Shown: in pieces, positions 47,570 to 58,215 of the stretch
Position numbering within the stretch: the stretch's first letter is position 1
Layout: each line of letters opens with the position of its first letter
Assembly (NCBI RefSeq): GCF_026745355.1
Contig: NC_079202.1
Span: 46,698,873 to 46,762,872, forward strand
Length of the DNA stretch: 64,000 bases
Source of the DNA: Beta vulgaris subsp. vulgaris
Taxonomy: Eukaryota; Streptophyta; Magnoliopsida; Caryophyllales; Amaranthaceae
Direction of reading: 5' to 3'
Program-made: the position numbers and the translations under genes
Notes under the pieces: model-generated
What the model was told of the DNA's origin: nothing
Seen by the model: only the letters and a program-made list of their open reading frames with translations
Databases searched by the model: none

Positions 47570-49282
47570 GCCCTTTACTTTGAAGTCTGGGATAATGTCA
47601 AAACCAGTTTATCCAGAAACATGTCGGTGCCATGCCTGATTCTGGTGTTTTAGGCACCAATATAACCATTCAACCGGATCCTTGTTCATTGAGTGAACAA
47701 GTTCATTTGGAAGTTAGGCTTTAGCCAAAACGATTTTCTCTTTATCCCTACCTTGGTATGAAAACAGCAGACATATTGTTATGGAGAGAGTGAATCTGAA
47801 TCATATATGGATCTTTGAGTATGAAATATGTGTCATATTATCACCTTCTATTTCAAACTACCATAAACTAGCATCACTCCCTCTCCGAAGTGGTCGAATT
47901 TAGGCTCAAAAGTTAAATGAGTTACTGTGAGAACTAGACCAATCCCGCTTAAAATTAATGTGCTAACCTGTTGGATATGTTTTTTTTTATAGCAATGTGG
48001 CAAAAAGGATAACCTTTTTATACAAACAATCTGATGTGAAAACTGGTGATCAATGTTCACTCATTTATAAATCATGCTTATGCATTATTTGATTATAGGA
48101 CATTGCTGGAAAAGAAACATGGAATACAGTAAATGGAAAATAAGGATTAGGAGAAGGTTGTTAAGGTTGCAGTTACTTTAAGTTCTAACATTTTGATTAC
48201 TGATTAAATTTGTAGAAACTCTTCTAAAATACCCTGTTATTGACAGTTGAGATGATTTTGGGGAGAACGCCCGAAGATAGAATACTGTATATCCTGATAC
48301 TAAAGACAAGTCATATGGGAGCGAGGACTTGTTATGTTTCTGCACATCCCATTTATCAGCTGAAAGCAGACATCGTCCTGATGTCATGAAATTTGAAAGG
48401 TCGATTCATATCTGCAGCTATGCATAATGCCATTCTGGTTTATTGATATCGACACTTCTGCTTATGAGTTATGCCATTGTAGCTTGTACCATTATAGTGT
48501 GTAGTTTTGCTGTATAGTTGTAGTGTCCTTTGCGAAGGGAGAGAAGAGTCGAGTTGTTACAGGGATGTGTAGCCTCGAATAAGTCCCATGCTTGTCCAAT
48601 TTCATTATGTGAAATATATTTGCTACTATCGTCAGTAATGGTGTTTATGGTGCTTGGTCCTCTCATCTCTTGTGCAGCATCACTTCTATTACCTGATTTT
48701 GAAGTTGCTTTTGCAGATATTACACTATGCTTGTGTGCTTTAGCTCAACTTTAATGAGAAACTCATAATTTACAACTGTTATATTTATAGCTCATCGACT
48801 TTAATGTCAATGAGGTGATTACTCTCCAGGGAAAAAGGAAAAAATTGTAGTTTGTGTGTATCTTTTGCCTTTGAAGAAGGTTACCTATGCTCTTCGTTGA
48901 ATCCCCCTCAAAAGAAATGCTCTTTCATTAAATGAACAATAGAGAGGAAAAGAGGATTTTTATCCTACATATGTGTTTTTCTCAGATTATCATAAACATC
49001 TACATAAGATTTTTCCTGACAAATATTTGTTACCATTTAGCTATGTTTTTCTTTTCACTTTTATGATTCCAGAGTCACATATGAACCGAAAATGCCAAGA
49101 TAGCGTGCTACCCAAGTTGAGATAAGTGTAGTACTTGCAGAATTTCAGGGAAGCATCATTAATTGGCTTTCAGAATCGATTCTAGATAACTCAACTACTG
49201 GTGAACCAATTGCATTGCTTTGTCATTAAGCATCACTGTAACAGTAATTGTAAATCTCTCTGTCTTTGTTTTTTCTAGAATG
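47570..49282 (+). other. CRY1 3' UTR and flanking DNA
   Basis: No protein-like frame. The 3' UTR begins directly after TAA at 47567-47569; its end cannot be set from sequence. The GC level is slightly above that of the surrounding intergenic DNA, consistent with transcribed sequence in part. Confidence 0.4.
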
Positions 49283-49407
49283 CGGTTTTTGGCTATATTG
49301 TAGGAGGTGTGTACATGCAAATTTTTTAGGTAATTTCGTGAGCTCCTAGAATTATATGCTTTTAAGTATGATTCTTTGCATATTTGTCATGTAAGCAAAA
49401 TTTAAAA

Positions 49408-50496
49408 GGAAAAATTGATTTTATCAGTCCCAACTATGGACGCTCTGATAAAAACAGTCCCAACTTTAATTTATTATTGTTCAGTCCCAATTTTTGGGGG
49501 TATTTTACAATAACGGTCCAGGTTAACCAGTAACCGGTTGAAGAGGTCAATTTTTTTTCAACAATTTTAACATTTTTTTTTTATTGTTTTAACTCATCTT
49601 TTTCTCTCCTTCCTCCCCTTCCCCCTCCCTTGCCACCTCCCTTCCCCTGCTCTAACCCCCTCTCTCTCTCCCCTAACCCACCACCCTTAACAACCCCAGC
49701 CCCAGCACTCCCTCCCCCTCCCCGCCAGTCGCGCCGCCCCCCTCCCCTTCCCCGCCAGATGCGCCGCCCCTCCCCTTCCCCGCCGGTCGCGTAACCCCCC
49801 TCCTCGTCCCTTCGTGCACAGTCGGTTATTTTTTTTTGGCGTTTCAGAGGGTGTTTGCGACGTTTGCGGGGGAATGGAAGGGGAGAGGGTTTAGCGGCGT
49901 TTGCGGGGGAAGGGGAGGGGGTTTAGCGGTGTTTGCGGGGGAAGGGCAGGGGGTTAGCGGCATTTGCGGGGGAAGGGGAGGGGAGGAGAAGGGAAGGGGA
50001 GGGGGTTGTGCGGCGGTTGCAGAAGAAGGGGAGGGGGCTGCGGGGGGTGGGGAGAGGGGGTGGGAGTGTTGCGGTAGTTGTAGGGGAAGGGGAGGGGGCT
50101 GCGGGGGGTGCGGCAGTTGCAGGGGAGGGGACTGCGGGGGTGGGGGAGGGTGGTGGCTGCAGAGGAGGGAGCTGGTGGACTGGTGTTGGTGGTTTTGAGG
50201 GAGGGGGTTGGTGGGGCTGGTGGGGTCGGGGTTGGTGGTGGGGTGGTGGGCTGGGGGCTGGGGTTGTTAGGGGGTGGGGGGAGCAGTGAAGAGAGGAGAG
50301 AGGAAAGAGGAAGAAGAAGATAGAAAAAAAAGGGAATTGTTTTTTTGGCAAGTTTACCTGCTACAGCAGGTTAGAAACCTGCTGGGACTGGTATTGTAAA
50401 ATACCCTCTAAAGTTGGGACTGAACATTAAAAAACAATAGTTGGGACTGTTTTAGTCAGGGCGCTCATAGTTGGGACTGATAAAATCAATTTTTCC
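49408..50496. mobile_element. Mutator-like element in copy A, 9-bp target duplication
   Basis: 1089 bp with ends GGAAAAATTGATTTTATCAG and CTGATAAAATCAATTTTTCC, flanked by AATTTAAAA (49399-49407 and 50497-50505). The tandem copy at 51901 keeps one AATTTAAAA and no insert, a true empty site. The inner part is C-rich on the left (about 49610-49810) and G-rich on the right (49860-50290), so the strand folds back on itself. Long open frames here are GGGGA-type low complexity, not genes. Confidence 0.93.
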
Positions 50497-50671
50497 AATT
50501 TAAAATGTGTAATTATGAGATATCTCTATTATATAAAGGAAGGAGGAGCTATGACGTTTCTTAATAAATTTACTTAATTAGCCCTTAGTAATTAGTAAAT
50601 CACAACTACTCTATCAAAAAAATGAAAGAAAATCAATTTCAAATATTTCATTTTTTTTTTTGAGGGAAAAA

Positions 50672-51203
50672 ATATTCCATTTGGTACCATTGTACTTTTG
50701 GCTTTTTCATTTGGTACCACTATTTTTCAGATATTCTACATGGTACCACTATAATTTGATTTTATTCTCTATTGTAGCATTCAACTAAGCAATGTGTTAA
50801 TTTAAGTTAGAATAGACTAGAGTTTTACTTCGATTTACATGTTTTAATTTGGGTTAAGGTTTTAGTAATCATTTTAGTCGTTAAGATCAAAGTTGAGGTC
50901 ATATTTGACAACAAAAAGACATAGAATATTATGATCATTTTTATGAAAATTTTGACTGAAAAATAGAGCTTTAAAGGTTAAAATGATACCCTAAAATCTT
51001 AATTTATTAAATTTTTGCAACTGCAAATAGAAACATGCAAACCCAAACAAAATTGTATTCTTGTTCAACCATTAACTAACATTTTACTAAAAAAATGGTA
51101 TGATAAAGATTAATATTAAACTAGAGTGGTATCATGTGAAATTTTAAAATAACAGTGGTACCAAATGAAAAAGCCAAAAATTCAATAGTACCAAATGGAA
51201 TAT
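50672..51203. mobile_element. GGTACC-rich TIR element, copy A
   Basis: Ends ATATTCCATTTGGTACCAT and TAGTACCAAATGGAATAT are inverted; further inward CATTTGGTACCAC pairs with GTGGTACCAAATG. It has no coding capacity and lies in the Helitron-derived part of copy A. The target duplication is not clear. Confidence 0.7.
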
Positions 51204-51781
51204 CCCAAAATTATATCAATCAAATATTTGATCAATCAATACACAATCAAGTAGTAAATCAAAAAGGAAAATATAATCAATTAACAAAGTGAAATGATTT
51301 AATTAAACAAAATACTTTGTTTAAAAATATAAGAAATACCTAATAAATCTGTGAAACATTCTTTTATTGCTCATCAGTTTTAATTTTAAAAATCTTAAAG
51401 AAAGTATAAATAAAATAAATAATAAAAGACGGATATGGTTAGGGGATATAGACTTAATCAGCAAAATTAGCTAGTCCAAAAACATATCTCATGTTTAAAT
51501 TTTACCTTTGTTAGTATAAAATATGTGAGAGAGAGCTTCAGAAGTGGAGGAGGTTGTTGTATGTTAATAGTGAACATTAATTATATGGACTTTATGGAGT
51601 ACTTATGTTGCACATCGTAAAAGAGTAACATTTAGGTATTATTTATTGTTAGGTACAAGAGTGTAGCGGAAACGAAGTAAGATTGAGAAATTTATAAGAA
51701 AATAATGTAAAAAAAAGCAATAAGGGACACACAATATTTAACGTGGGAAAAACCCTCTTGAATGAGGTAAAAAATCCACGG

Positions 51782-53146
51782 CGGTTTTTGGCTATATTGT
51801 AGGAGGTGTGTACACGGAAATTTTTAGGTACTTTCGTGAGCTCTTAGAATTATATGCTTTTAAGTATGATTCTTTGCATATTTGTCATGTAAGCAAAATT
51901 TAAAATGTGTAATTATGAGATATCTCTATTATATAAAGGAAGGAGGAGCTATGGCGTCTCTCAATAAAAAATTTACTTAATTAGCCCTTAGTAATTAGTA
52001 AATCAACTACTCTATCAAAAAAATGAAAGAAAATCAAATTCAAATATTCCATTTGGTACCATTGTACTTTTGGCTTTTTCATTTGGTACCACTATTTTTC
52101 AGATATTCTACATGGTACCACTATAATTTGATTTTATTCTCTATTGTAGCATTCAACTAAGTAATGTGTTAATTTAAGTTAGAATAGACTAGAGTTTTAC
52201 TTTGATTTACATGTTTTAATTTGGGTTAAGGTTTTAGTAATCGTTTTAGTCGTTAAGGTTAAAGTTGAGGTCATATTTGACAACAAAAAGACATAGAATA
52301 TTATGATCATTTTTATGAAAATTTTGACTGAAAAATAGAGCTTTAAAGGTTAAAACGATACTCTAAAATCTTAATTTATTAAATTTTTGCAACTGCAAAT
52401 AGAAACATGCAAACCCAAACAAAACTGTATTCTTGTTCAACCATTTACTAACATTTACTTAAAAATTGGTATGATAAAGATTAATATTAAACTAGAGTGG
52501 TATCATGTGAAATTTTAAAATAACAGTGGTACCAAATGAAAAAGCCAAAAATTCAATGGTACCAAATGGAATATCCCAAAATTATATCAATCAAATATTT
52601 GATCAATCAATACACAATCAAGTAGTAAATCAAAAAGGAAAATATAATCAATTAACAAAGTGAAATGATTTAATTAAACAAAATACTTTGTTGATAAAAG
52701 TATAAGAAATACCTAATAAATCTGTGTTTTATTGCTCATCAGTTTTAATTTTTAAAATCTTAAAGAAAGTATAAATAAAATAAATAATAAAAGACGGATA
52801 TGGTTAGGGGATATAGGCTTAATCAGCAAAATTAGCTAGTCCAAAAACATGTCTGATGTTTAAATTTTACCTTTGTTAGTATAAAATATGTGAGAGGGAG
52901 CTTGAGAAGTGGAGGAGGTTGTTGTATGTTAATAGGTGAACATTACTTATATGGACTTTATGGAGTACTTATGTTACACATCGTAAAAGAGTAACATTTA
53001 GGTATTATTTGTTGTTAGGTACAAGAGTGTAGCGGAAACGTAGTAAGATTGAGAAATTTATAAGAAAATAATGTAAAAAAAGCAATAAGGGACACACAAT
53101 ATTTAACGTGGGAAAAACCCTCTTGAATGAGGTAAAAAATCCACGG
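51782..53146. repeat. Tandem duplication, copy B
   Basis: Repeats 49283-51781 without the Mutator-like insert, and runs into the intact copia LTR, which continues past TCCACGG at 53146. Includes the same 3'-truncated Helitron (5' end at 51923) and TIR element (52044-52574). Copies differ by scattered substitutions and small indels. Confidence 0.9.
52044..52574. mobile_element. GGTACC-rich TIR element, copy B
   Basis: Tandem copy of the element at 50672-51203, with the same inverted ends (ATATTCCATTTGGTACCAT and ATGGTACCAAATGGAATAT). Confidence 0.7.
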
Positions 53147-53591
53147 ACGATGAGCGCCAAAATCCACTATATAAAAATTATGAGAATACAAGTACCCCAA
53201 ATTAATAGGGTAAAGATAACATAACAACTCTCACAATCTTTAGTTACAAACTCACAAAGGATAAAAAATTAGAGTGAATAGTGGAGTAGGAGATTGTGTG
53301 TCTAAGAAAATGTGGATGCTTGTTGTGGATGGCTTGTTGTATCTTGATGATGATACCCAAATGAAGTCAACACCTCTATTTATAGGTGTACAATGTCGGT
53401 TAGTTGAGGAACAAGAAGAGCTTAGCTAGAAAGCTCTAGAATCCATCTAGCAAAAACCACGTAGCATCACCCCTTCTAATTTTCACCATATCATGAATTT
53501 ACTAGATGATTTTGTAAACTTACCGACATATTTTTGGTGTGGGAAACATATGATTTGGGTGAAAGAGGAATTTGGGAAACCCAAATCAACA
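53013..53591 (-). repeat. 3' LTR of the copia element
   Basis: 579 bp, TG...CA bounded (TGTTAGGTACAAG to CAAATCAACA on the + strand). The element reads on the minus strand, so this is the 3' LTR. A polypurine tract lies just inside (minus strand CCAAGGTGGAGAT before TGTTGATTTGG). It differs from the other LTR by several percent by eye. Confidence 0.92.
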
Positions 53592-53661
53592 ATCTCCACC
53601 TTGGAACAAATTTCGTAGGTCACTCGTCGTCTAAACCCCAGCGGGCTTAGCAAGCATGAAT

Positions 53662-54354
53662 TCACACTAAGTCTAAGCAATGATCGAACTTAGTGCTAGA
53701 AAGTGACTTTGTAAGCATATCTGCTGGATTATCTGAAATGTGAACTTTTTTGACAATAATTTCACCTTCAGCAATTGTATTTTTGACATAGTGGTATTTG
53801 ACTGATATGTGTTTAGTCTTGGAGTGATATGCATCATTCTTGGTGAGAAAGATAGCACTTTGGCTATTGAAGAACACTATCGTAGCACCTTGTGGAACTC
53901 CAAGATCTATAACAAGGCCTCGCAACCATATAGCCTCCTTTATACCCTCAGTAGCTGCAACATATTCTGATCCTATTGTAGAGAGAGCAGCCTTAGACTG
54001 CAATGAAGCCTTCCAACTTATTGCACCAGAACATAAAGTGAAGATGTAACTTGAGAGTGACCTTCGACGGTCAAGATCACCACTATAGTCAGAGTCAACG
54101 AACCCAACATCACTTGAAGATGTTAGGGTCCTATCAAAGATCAACCGCAGATTTATGATACCTTTTAGGTAACGGAATATCCATTTAACGGCATTCCAAT
54201 GATCTTTTTCGGGATTGTGCATATACCCACTCACCATGCTAACGACATATGCAAGATCAGGTCTAGTGCAGACCATGGCATACATGAGATTACCAACTGC
54301 ACTAGCATAGGGAATGCTAGACATTTTTCTTTTTCTTCCTCTGATTGTGGACAA
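53662..54354 (-). pseudogene. copia RNase H domain
   Basis: The 230-codon frame holds SSIPYASAVGNLMYAMVCTR, GFVDSDYSGDLDRRRS, SKAALSTIGSEYVAATEGIK and KHISVKYHYVKN, the usual copia RNase H signatures. The expected cysteine/serine-rich tail (KVHISDNPADMLTKSL) is near the 3' LTR. The frame is open, but it is separated from the reverse transcriptase by stops. Confidence 0.9.
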
Positions 54355-54520
54355 GAGGTAGATGATAATTTAAAATGAGCAACAAGAGGAGTAGAGACAG
54401 ACTTACAGTTATTCATGCTGAATTTATCAATTCTTGATATAATTCTTCTGTGATAAGTATAATTTCCGGGCTTGTCGATCTCGATGTATCTCCATGCCAA
54501 GAATTTTCTTTGCTTCGCCA

Positions 54521-55430
54521 AGATCCTTCATCTCGAACTCCTTACTGAGTTGAGACTTCAAGTTGTTGATTAGAGACTTATCATAAGATGCTATTAGCAG
54601 TATACTCCATCAAACTACTGGAAATAAACACAGTGATCATATTGACTACGTATGTAGCCATGTCCAATCATGAAAGAGTCAAATTTCTTGTACTACTGTC
54701 TGGGAGCTTGTTTGAGGCCATATAAGGATTTCTTCAAGCGACAAACAAGGTTTTTCTTTCCAGGAACAACAAATCCCTCGGGTTGCTTCATGTATATCTC
54801 TTCTTCAAGATCTCCGTGAAGAAAAGCAGTTTTGACATTGAGTTGTTCTAAATCCATGTCAAACATAGCAACTAATGCAAGAAGGATTCTAATAGAGGTA
54901 TGACGTACAACATAAGAGAAAATTTCAATAAAGTTAATACCTTCTCTTTGATTGCAGCCTTTGACAACAAGGTGTGCCTTCCATCTTGCAGGTTCGACCC
55001 GTGGAATTCCTTCCTTTTGCTTGTAAATCCATCTACATGTAAGCGCCCTTCGGCCTTTATGTAGCTCTACCAGATCCCAAGTGCCATTCTTATGGAGACT
55101 CTCAATCTCCTCATTCATAGCCACGAGCCAATTAGATGAATTTGGATCAGAGATGGTTTCGGAATAAGTAGATGGCTCGACCCCAACTAGAGTTTCTTCA
55201 CCTACTGTGAGAGGATAGGCAACCACGTACTCCTCTTTTGGATATCTCGTGGATCTCTTTTGTTGCCTTCTCGGACGACCTCTTGTAAGATTATAATCTG
55301 GCTGTTGTAGCTGGCTAGTATCAGTGGTAACCGGAGCATGATCATCATCATGTGCTTCATTAATGGATTGTGAGCCTAAGGAAGAGCCAACATCAACCAT
55401 GGGAGACTGGCTACGTGTCTCCAACTCCAC
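54521..55430 (-). pseudogene. copia reverse transcriptase
   Basis: 55430-54693 shows NGTWDLVELHKGRRALTCRW, the first catalytic Asp region (MDLEQLNVKTAFLHGDLEEE) and CRLKKSLYGLKQAPRQ. Past 54693 stops appear. The YVDD box expected before LLIAS is missing; the residual reading runs straight from GVY to LLIAS (about 54590-54615). Downstream FEMKDLGEAKKILGMEI is recognisable out of frame. Confidence 0.9.
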
Positions 55431-56472
55431 CTTCTCACCATCTTGGTCACCTGTGTTAGAAGAAATAGAGGACTCAATCCAAGGAATTTTAACATAGCAT
55501 TTTCATTAAAAGTAATGTCTCGGCTAAAAATAACTTTGTCAGACTCAAGACACCATAATCTATAACCTTTAGATTCAGATGAATAACCAATGAAAATGCA
55601 TTTCATAGCTGTGGAAGCTAATTTCCCATCATTGATATGAGCATAAGCGGTACAACCAAATACTTTAAGAGAAGAATAGTCAACAGTTGTACCTGACCAT
55701 ACTTCCTCTGGAATTTTTGAAGTCAATAGAAGAGTGTGGAGAACGGTTGACAATATAAGCAGCCGTGGAGACAACTTCCGTCCATAGGTCACGACAATGC
55801 CACAATCCAGCATTAGAGAGCATATAACGAGCTCTCTCAAAAAGAGTTATGTTCATAAGTTCTGCTACACCATTCTATTGAGGCTTGTCAGGTAATGTTT
55901 TGTGTCTAGCAATACCGGCTTGTGCGCAGAACTCCTCAAATTCACCATCACAGAACTCCAAGCCTTGATCTGAGCTTCTTGACTTTTCTGCCACTCTGGT
56001 TCTCAACAAAAGCCTTCCACTTTTTGAAAGTAGGGAAGTCATCATTTTTCTGTCTTAAGAAATATGTCCAGACTTTACGAGAAAAGTCATCAATAATGGT
56101 TATCATATAGCGTTTACCAGAATAAGATGTGACCCTTGAAGGTCCCCATCAATCAGAATGAATATAATCAATAATAGCTTTGGTACTATGAGTAGTTGTA
56201 GAGAAACTTACTTTCTTCTGTTTTCCATAAACACAATGCTCACAGAATTCCATTTTACCAGTACCACATGTAAGAAGACCACGCTTGCTCAGGATTTCCA
56301 TACCTTTCTCAATCATGTGGCCAAGGCGCATATGCCACAACTGAGTGAAATCAGAATCAGAGAGTGAGGATGAAACAGATGTTGAACCTCTCACTGTATG
56401 TCCCTGCAAGACATACAGACTTCCATATCTACAGGCTTTCATGACAATCAGGGCACCTTTAGTAACCTTCAA
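55376..56472 (-). pseudogene. copia pre-integrase and integrase region
   Basis: The minus-strand reading gives the pre-integrase zinc site ([17 protein letters not shown], then [10 protein letters not shown]), the integrase core over several frames (SDQGLEFCDGEFEEFC) and its end (LKVFGCTAYAHINDGKL and SSESKGYRLWCLESDKVIF). Stops at about 56148 and 55880 interrupt it. Confidence 0.85.
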
Positions 56473-56897
56473 AACTCCATCTTAAGCTGAGAATTTATAA
56501 CCAAGAGACTCAAAAGTGCCTAGTCAAATTAAGTTGCATTTTAAGTCAGGAATATGACGAACTTTAGTTAAAGTCCTGACAACGCCATCATGAGTCTTGA
56601 TTTTGATTGAACCTATTCCAACAGCCTTGCAGTAGTATCATTTCCCATTAAGACAATACCACAATCAACATATTCATAAGTGGTAAACCAGTCCCTATAA
56701 GGACACTGGACACATATGATAGGTGCAACCAGAATCAAGAATCCATTCATGAAGACCTTTCTTTTCAGAAGTTACCAATAATATTGAGTCACTTCAGAGT
56801 CAGTTTCAATGAAACTGGCTTCGGCGGATTTTTGAGGTTGTTTAGACTTTTTTTTTCTTTCTCTTTTTTATTTTTCAACTTGTAACACTCAGAAATT

Positions 56898-57611
56898 TCA
56901 TGCCCACTTACAATAACGACAGGTTATGTTTGATTTATGTCCCCTTGATTTAGATCTAAATTTCTTTTTATGGGTACTTCCTCTTTCTCGTGATCTCTCT
57001 CTTACATTTAAACCTTCAGCTTTATCATAAGTATGCACTTCAAGGTCAAAATTTTCTTTTGAGAGTAAATTAGATTTAACATCTTCAAAAGATAAAGTAT
57101 CATCATTACCATATAACATAATTTCCTTAAAGTGCTTGTAAGAGGGAGGTAAGGATACAATTAATAAAACAGCCTTATCCTCATCATCAATCTTGATTTC
57201 TAAATTTTCAAGATCAATAAGAATAGAATTAAATTCATTTAGATGAGATTGAATGGAAGTACCTTCCACCATACGAATTGTATATAGCCTTTCTTTGAGA
57301 TGGAGTTTATTAGCGAGGCTCTTGGTCATATAGAGAGACTCCAACTTCGACCATAACCCGACTGTGGTCTCTTCATGGATAACCTCGCGTATCACTTCCT
57401 TGGCTAGACATAATAATTGGATCGCTAACATTGTTTTCTCATCCATTTCTTCCCATTGCTCGTCAGTTATCGTTGTCGGCTTTTTAGATTTTCCTTCTAA
57501 GGCCTTTTTTAATTTGTTCTGGGTAAGAACGACCTTCATCTGAATCCTCCATATACTAAAGCTTATCTTACCATCAAATTTCTCGATGTCGAACTTAGTG
57601 ACAGTCGGCAT
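56898..57611 (-). pseudogene. copia gag protein
   Basis: A 237-codon frame starts MPTVTKFDIEKFDGKISFSI and shows the copia gag core (WRIQMKVVLTQ, LWSKLESLYMTKSLANKLHL, SLPPSYKHFKEIML). It ends within the nucleocapsid zinc knuckle: CRYCK is followed by a one-base shift, after which GHEISECYK is readable in another frame. The capsid part looks intact. Confidence 0.9.
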
Positions 57612-57637
57612 ATTGAATCGTTAGCTCGGATACCACT

Positions 57638-58215
57638 TGCTAGGTATAAGAGTGTAGCGGAAACATAGTATGATTAAAAAAATTTATAAGAAAATAATGC
57701 AAGAAAAGCAATAAGGGGCACACAATATCTAATGTGGGAAAAACCCTCTTAAATGAGGTAAAAAACCCACAGACGACGAGCGCCAAAATCCACTATATAA
57801 AAATTATGAGAGTACAAGTACCCCAAATTAATAGGGTAAAGATAACATAACAACTCTCACAATATTTAGTTACAAACTCACAAAGGATAAAAAAATTAGA
57901 GTGAATGGTGGAGTAGGAGATTGTGTGTATATGAGAATGTGGATGCTTGTTGTGGATGGCTTGTTGTATCTTGATGATGATACCAAAATGAAGTCAACGA
58001 GATTTATAGGTGTACAATGTCGGTTAGTTGAGGAACAAGAAGAGCTTAGCTAGAAAGCTCTAGAATCCATCTAGCAAAAACCACGTAGCATCATCCCTTC
58101 TAATTTTCAACATATCATGAATTTACTAGATGATTCTTGAAACTTACCGACATATATTTAGTGTGGGCAGCATATGATTTGGGCCGAAGAAGAATTTGGG
58201 CCACCCAAATCAACA
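57638..58215 (-). repeat. 5' LTR of the copia element
   Basis: 578 bp, TGCTAGGTATAAG to CAAATCAACA on the + strand, with the primer-binding site adjoining at about 57624-57635. The match to the other LTR is high over its whole length. Confidence 0.92.

Larger units (their letters stand above)
49283..51781. repeat. Tandem duplication, copy A
   Basis: Starts CGGTTTTTGGCTATATTGTA and ends with the first roughly 130 bp of the copia LTR (TGTTAGGTACAAG to TCCACGG). After removing the 1098 bp attributable to the Mutator-like insertion and its duplication, about 1.4 kb matches copy B at 51782-53146. It contains a 3'-truncated Helitron (5' end TCTCTATTATATAAAGG at 50523) carrying a GGTACC-rich TIR element (50672-51203). 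Confidence 0.9.
53013..58215 (-). mobile_element. Ty1-copia LTR retrotransposon
   Basis: 5.2 kb on the minus strand: 5' LTR (57638-58215), primer site TGGTATCCGAGC (one mismatch to the initiator tRNA-Met end), gag, integrase, reverse transcriptase, RNase H, polypurine tract and 3' LTR (53013-53591). Integrase before reverse transcriptase is the copia order. Stops, frameshifts and loss of the catalytic YVDD make it inactive. The flanking 5-mers (TTTGT and ATAAG) do not match, so the target duplication is lost or one junction is rearranged. Confidence 0.93.

Noticed and set aside
49836..50351. Gly-rich and Pro-rich open frames
   Set aside because: Same explanation: GGGGA/TCCCC repeats within the Mutator-like element absent from the tandem copy at 51901.
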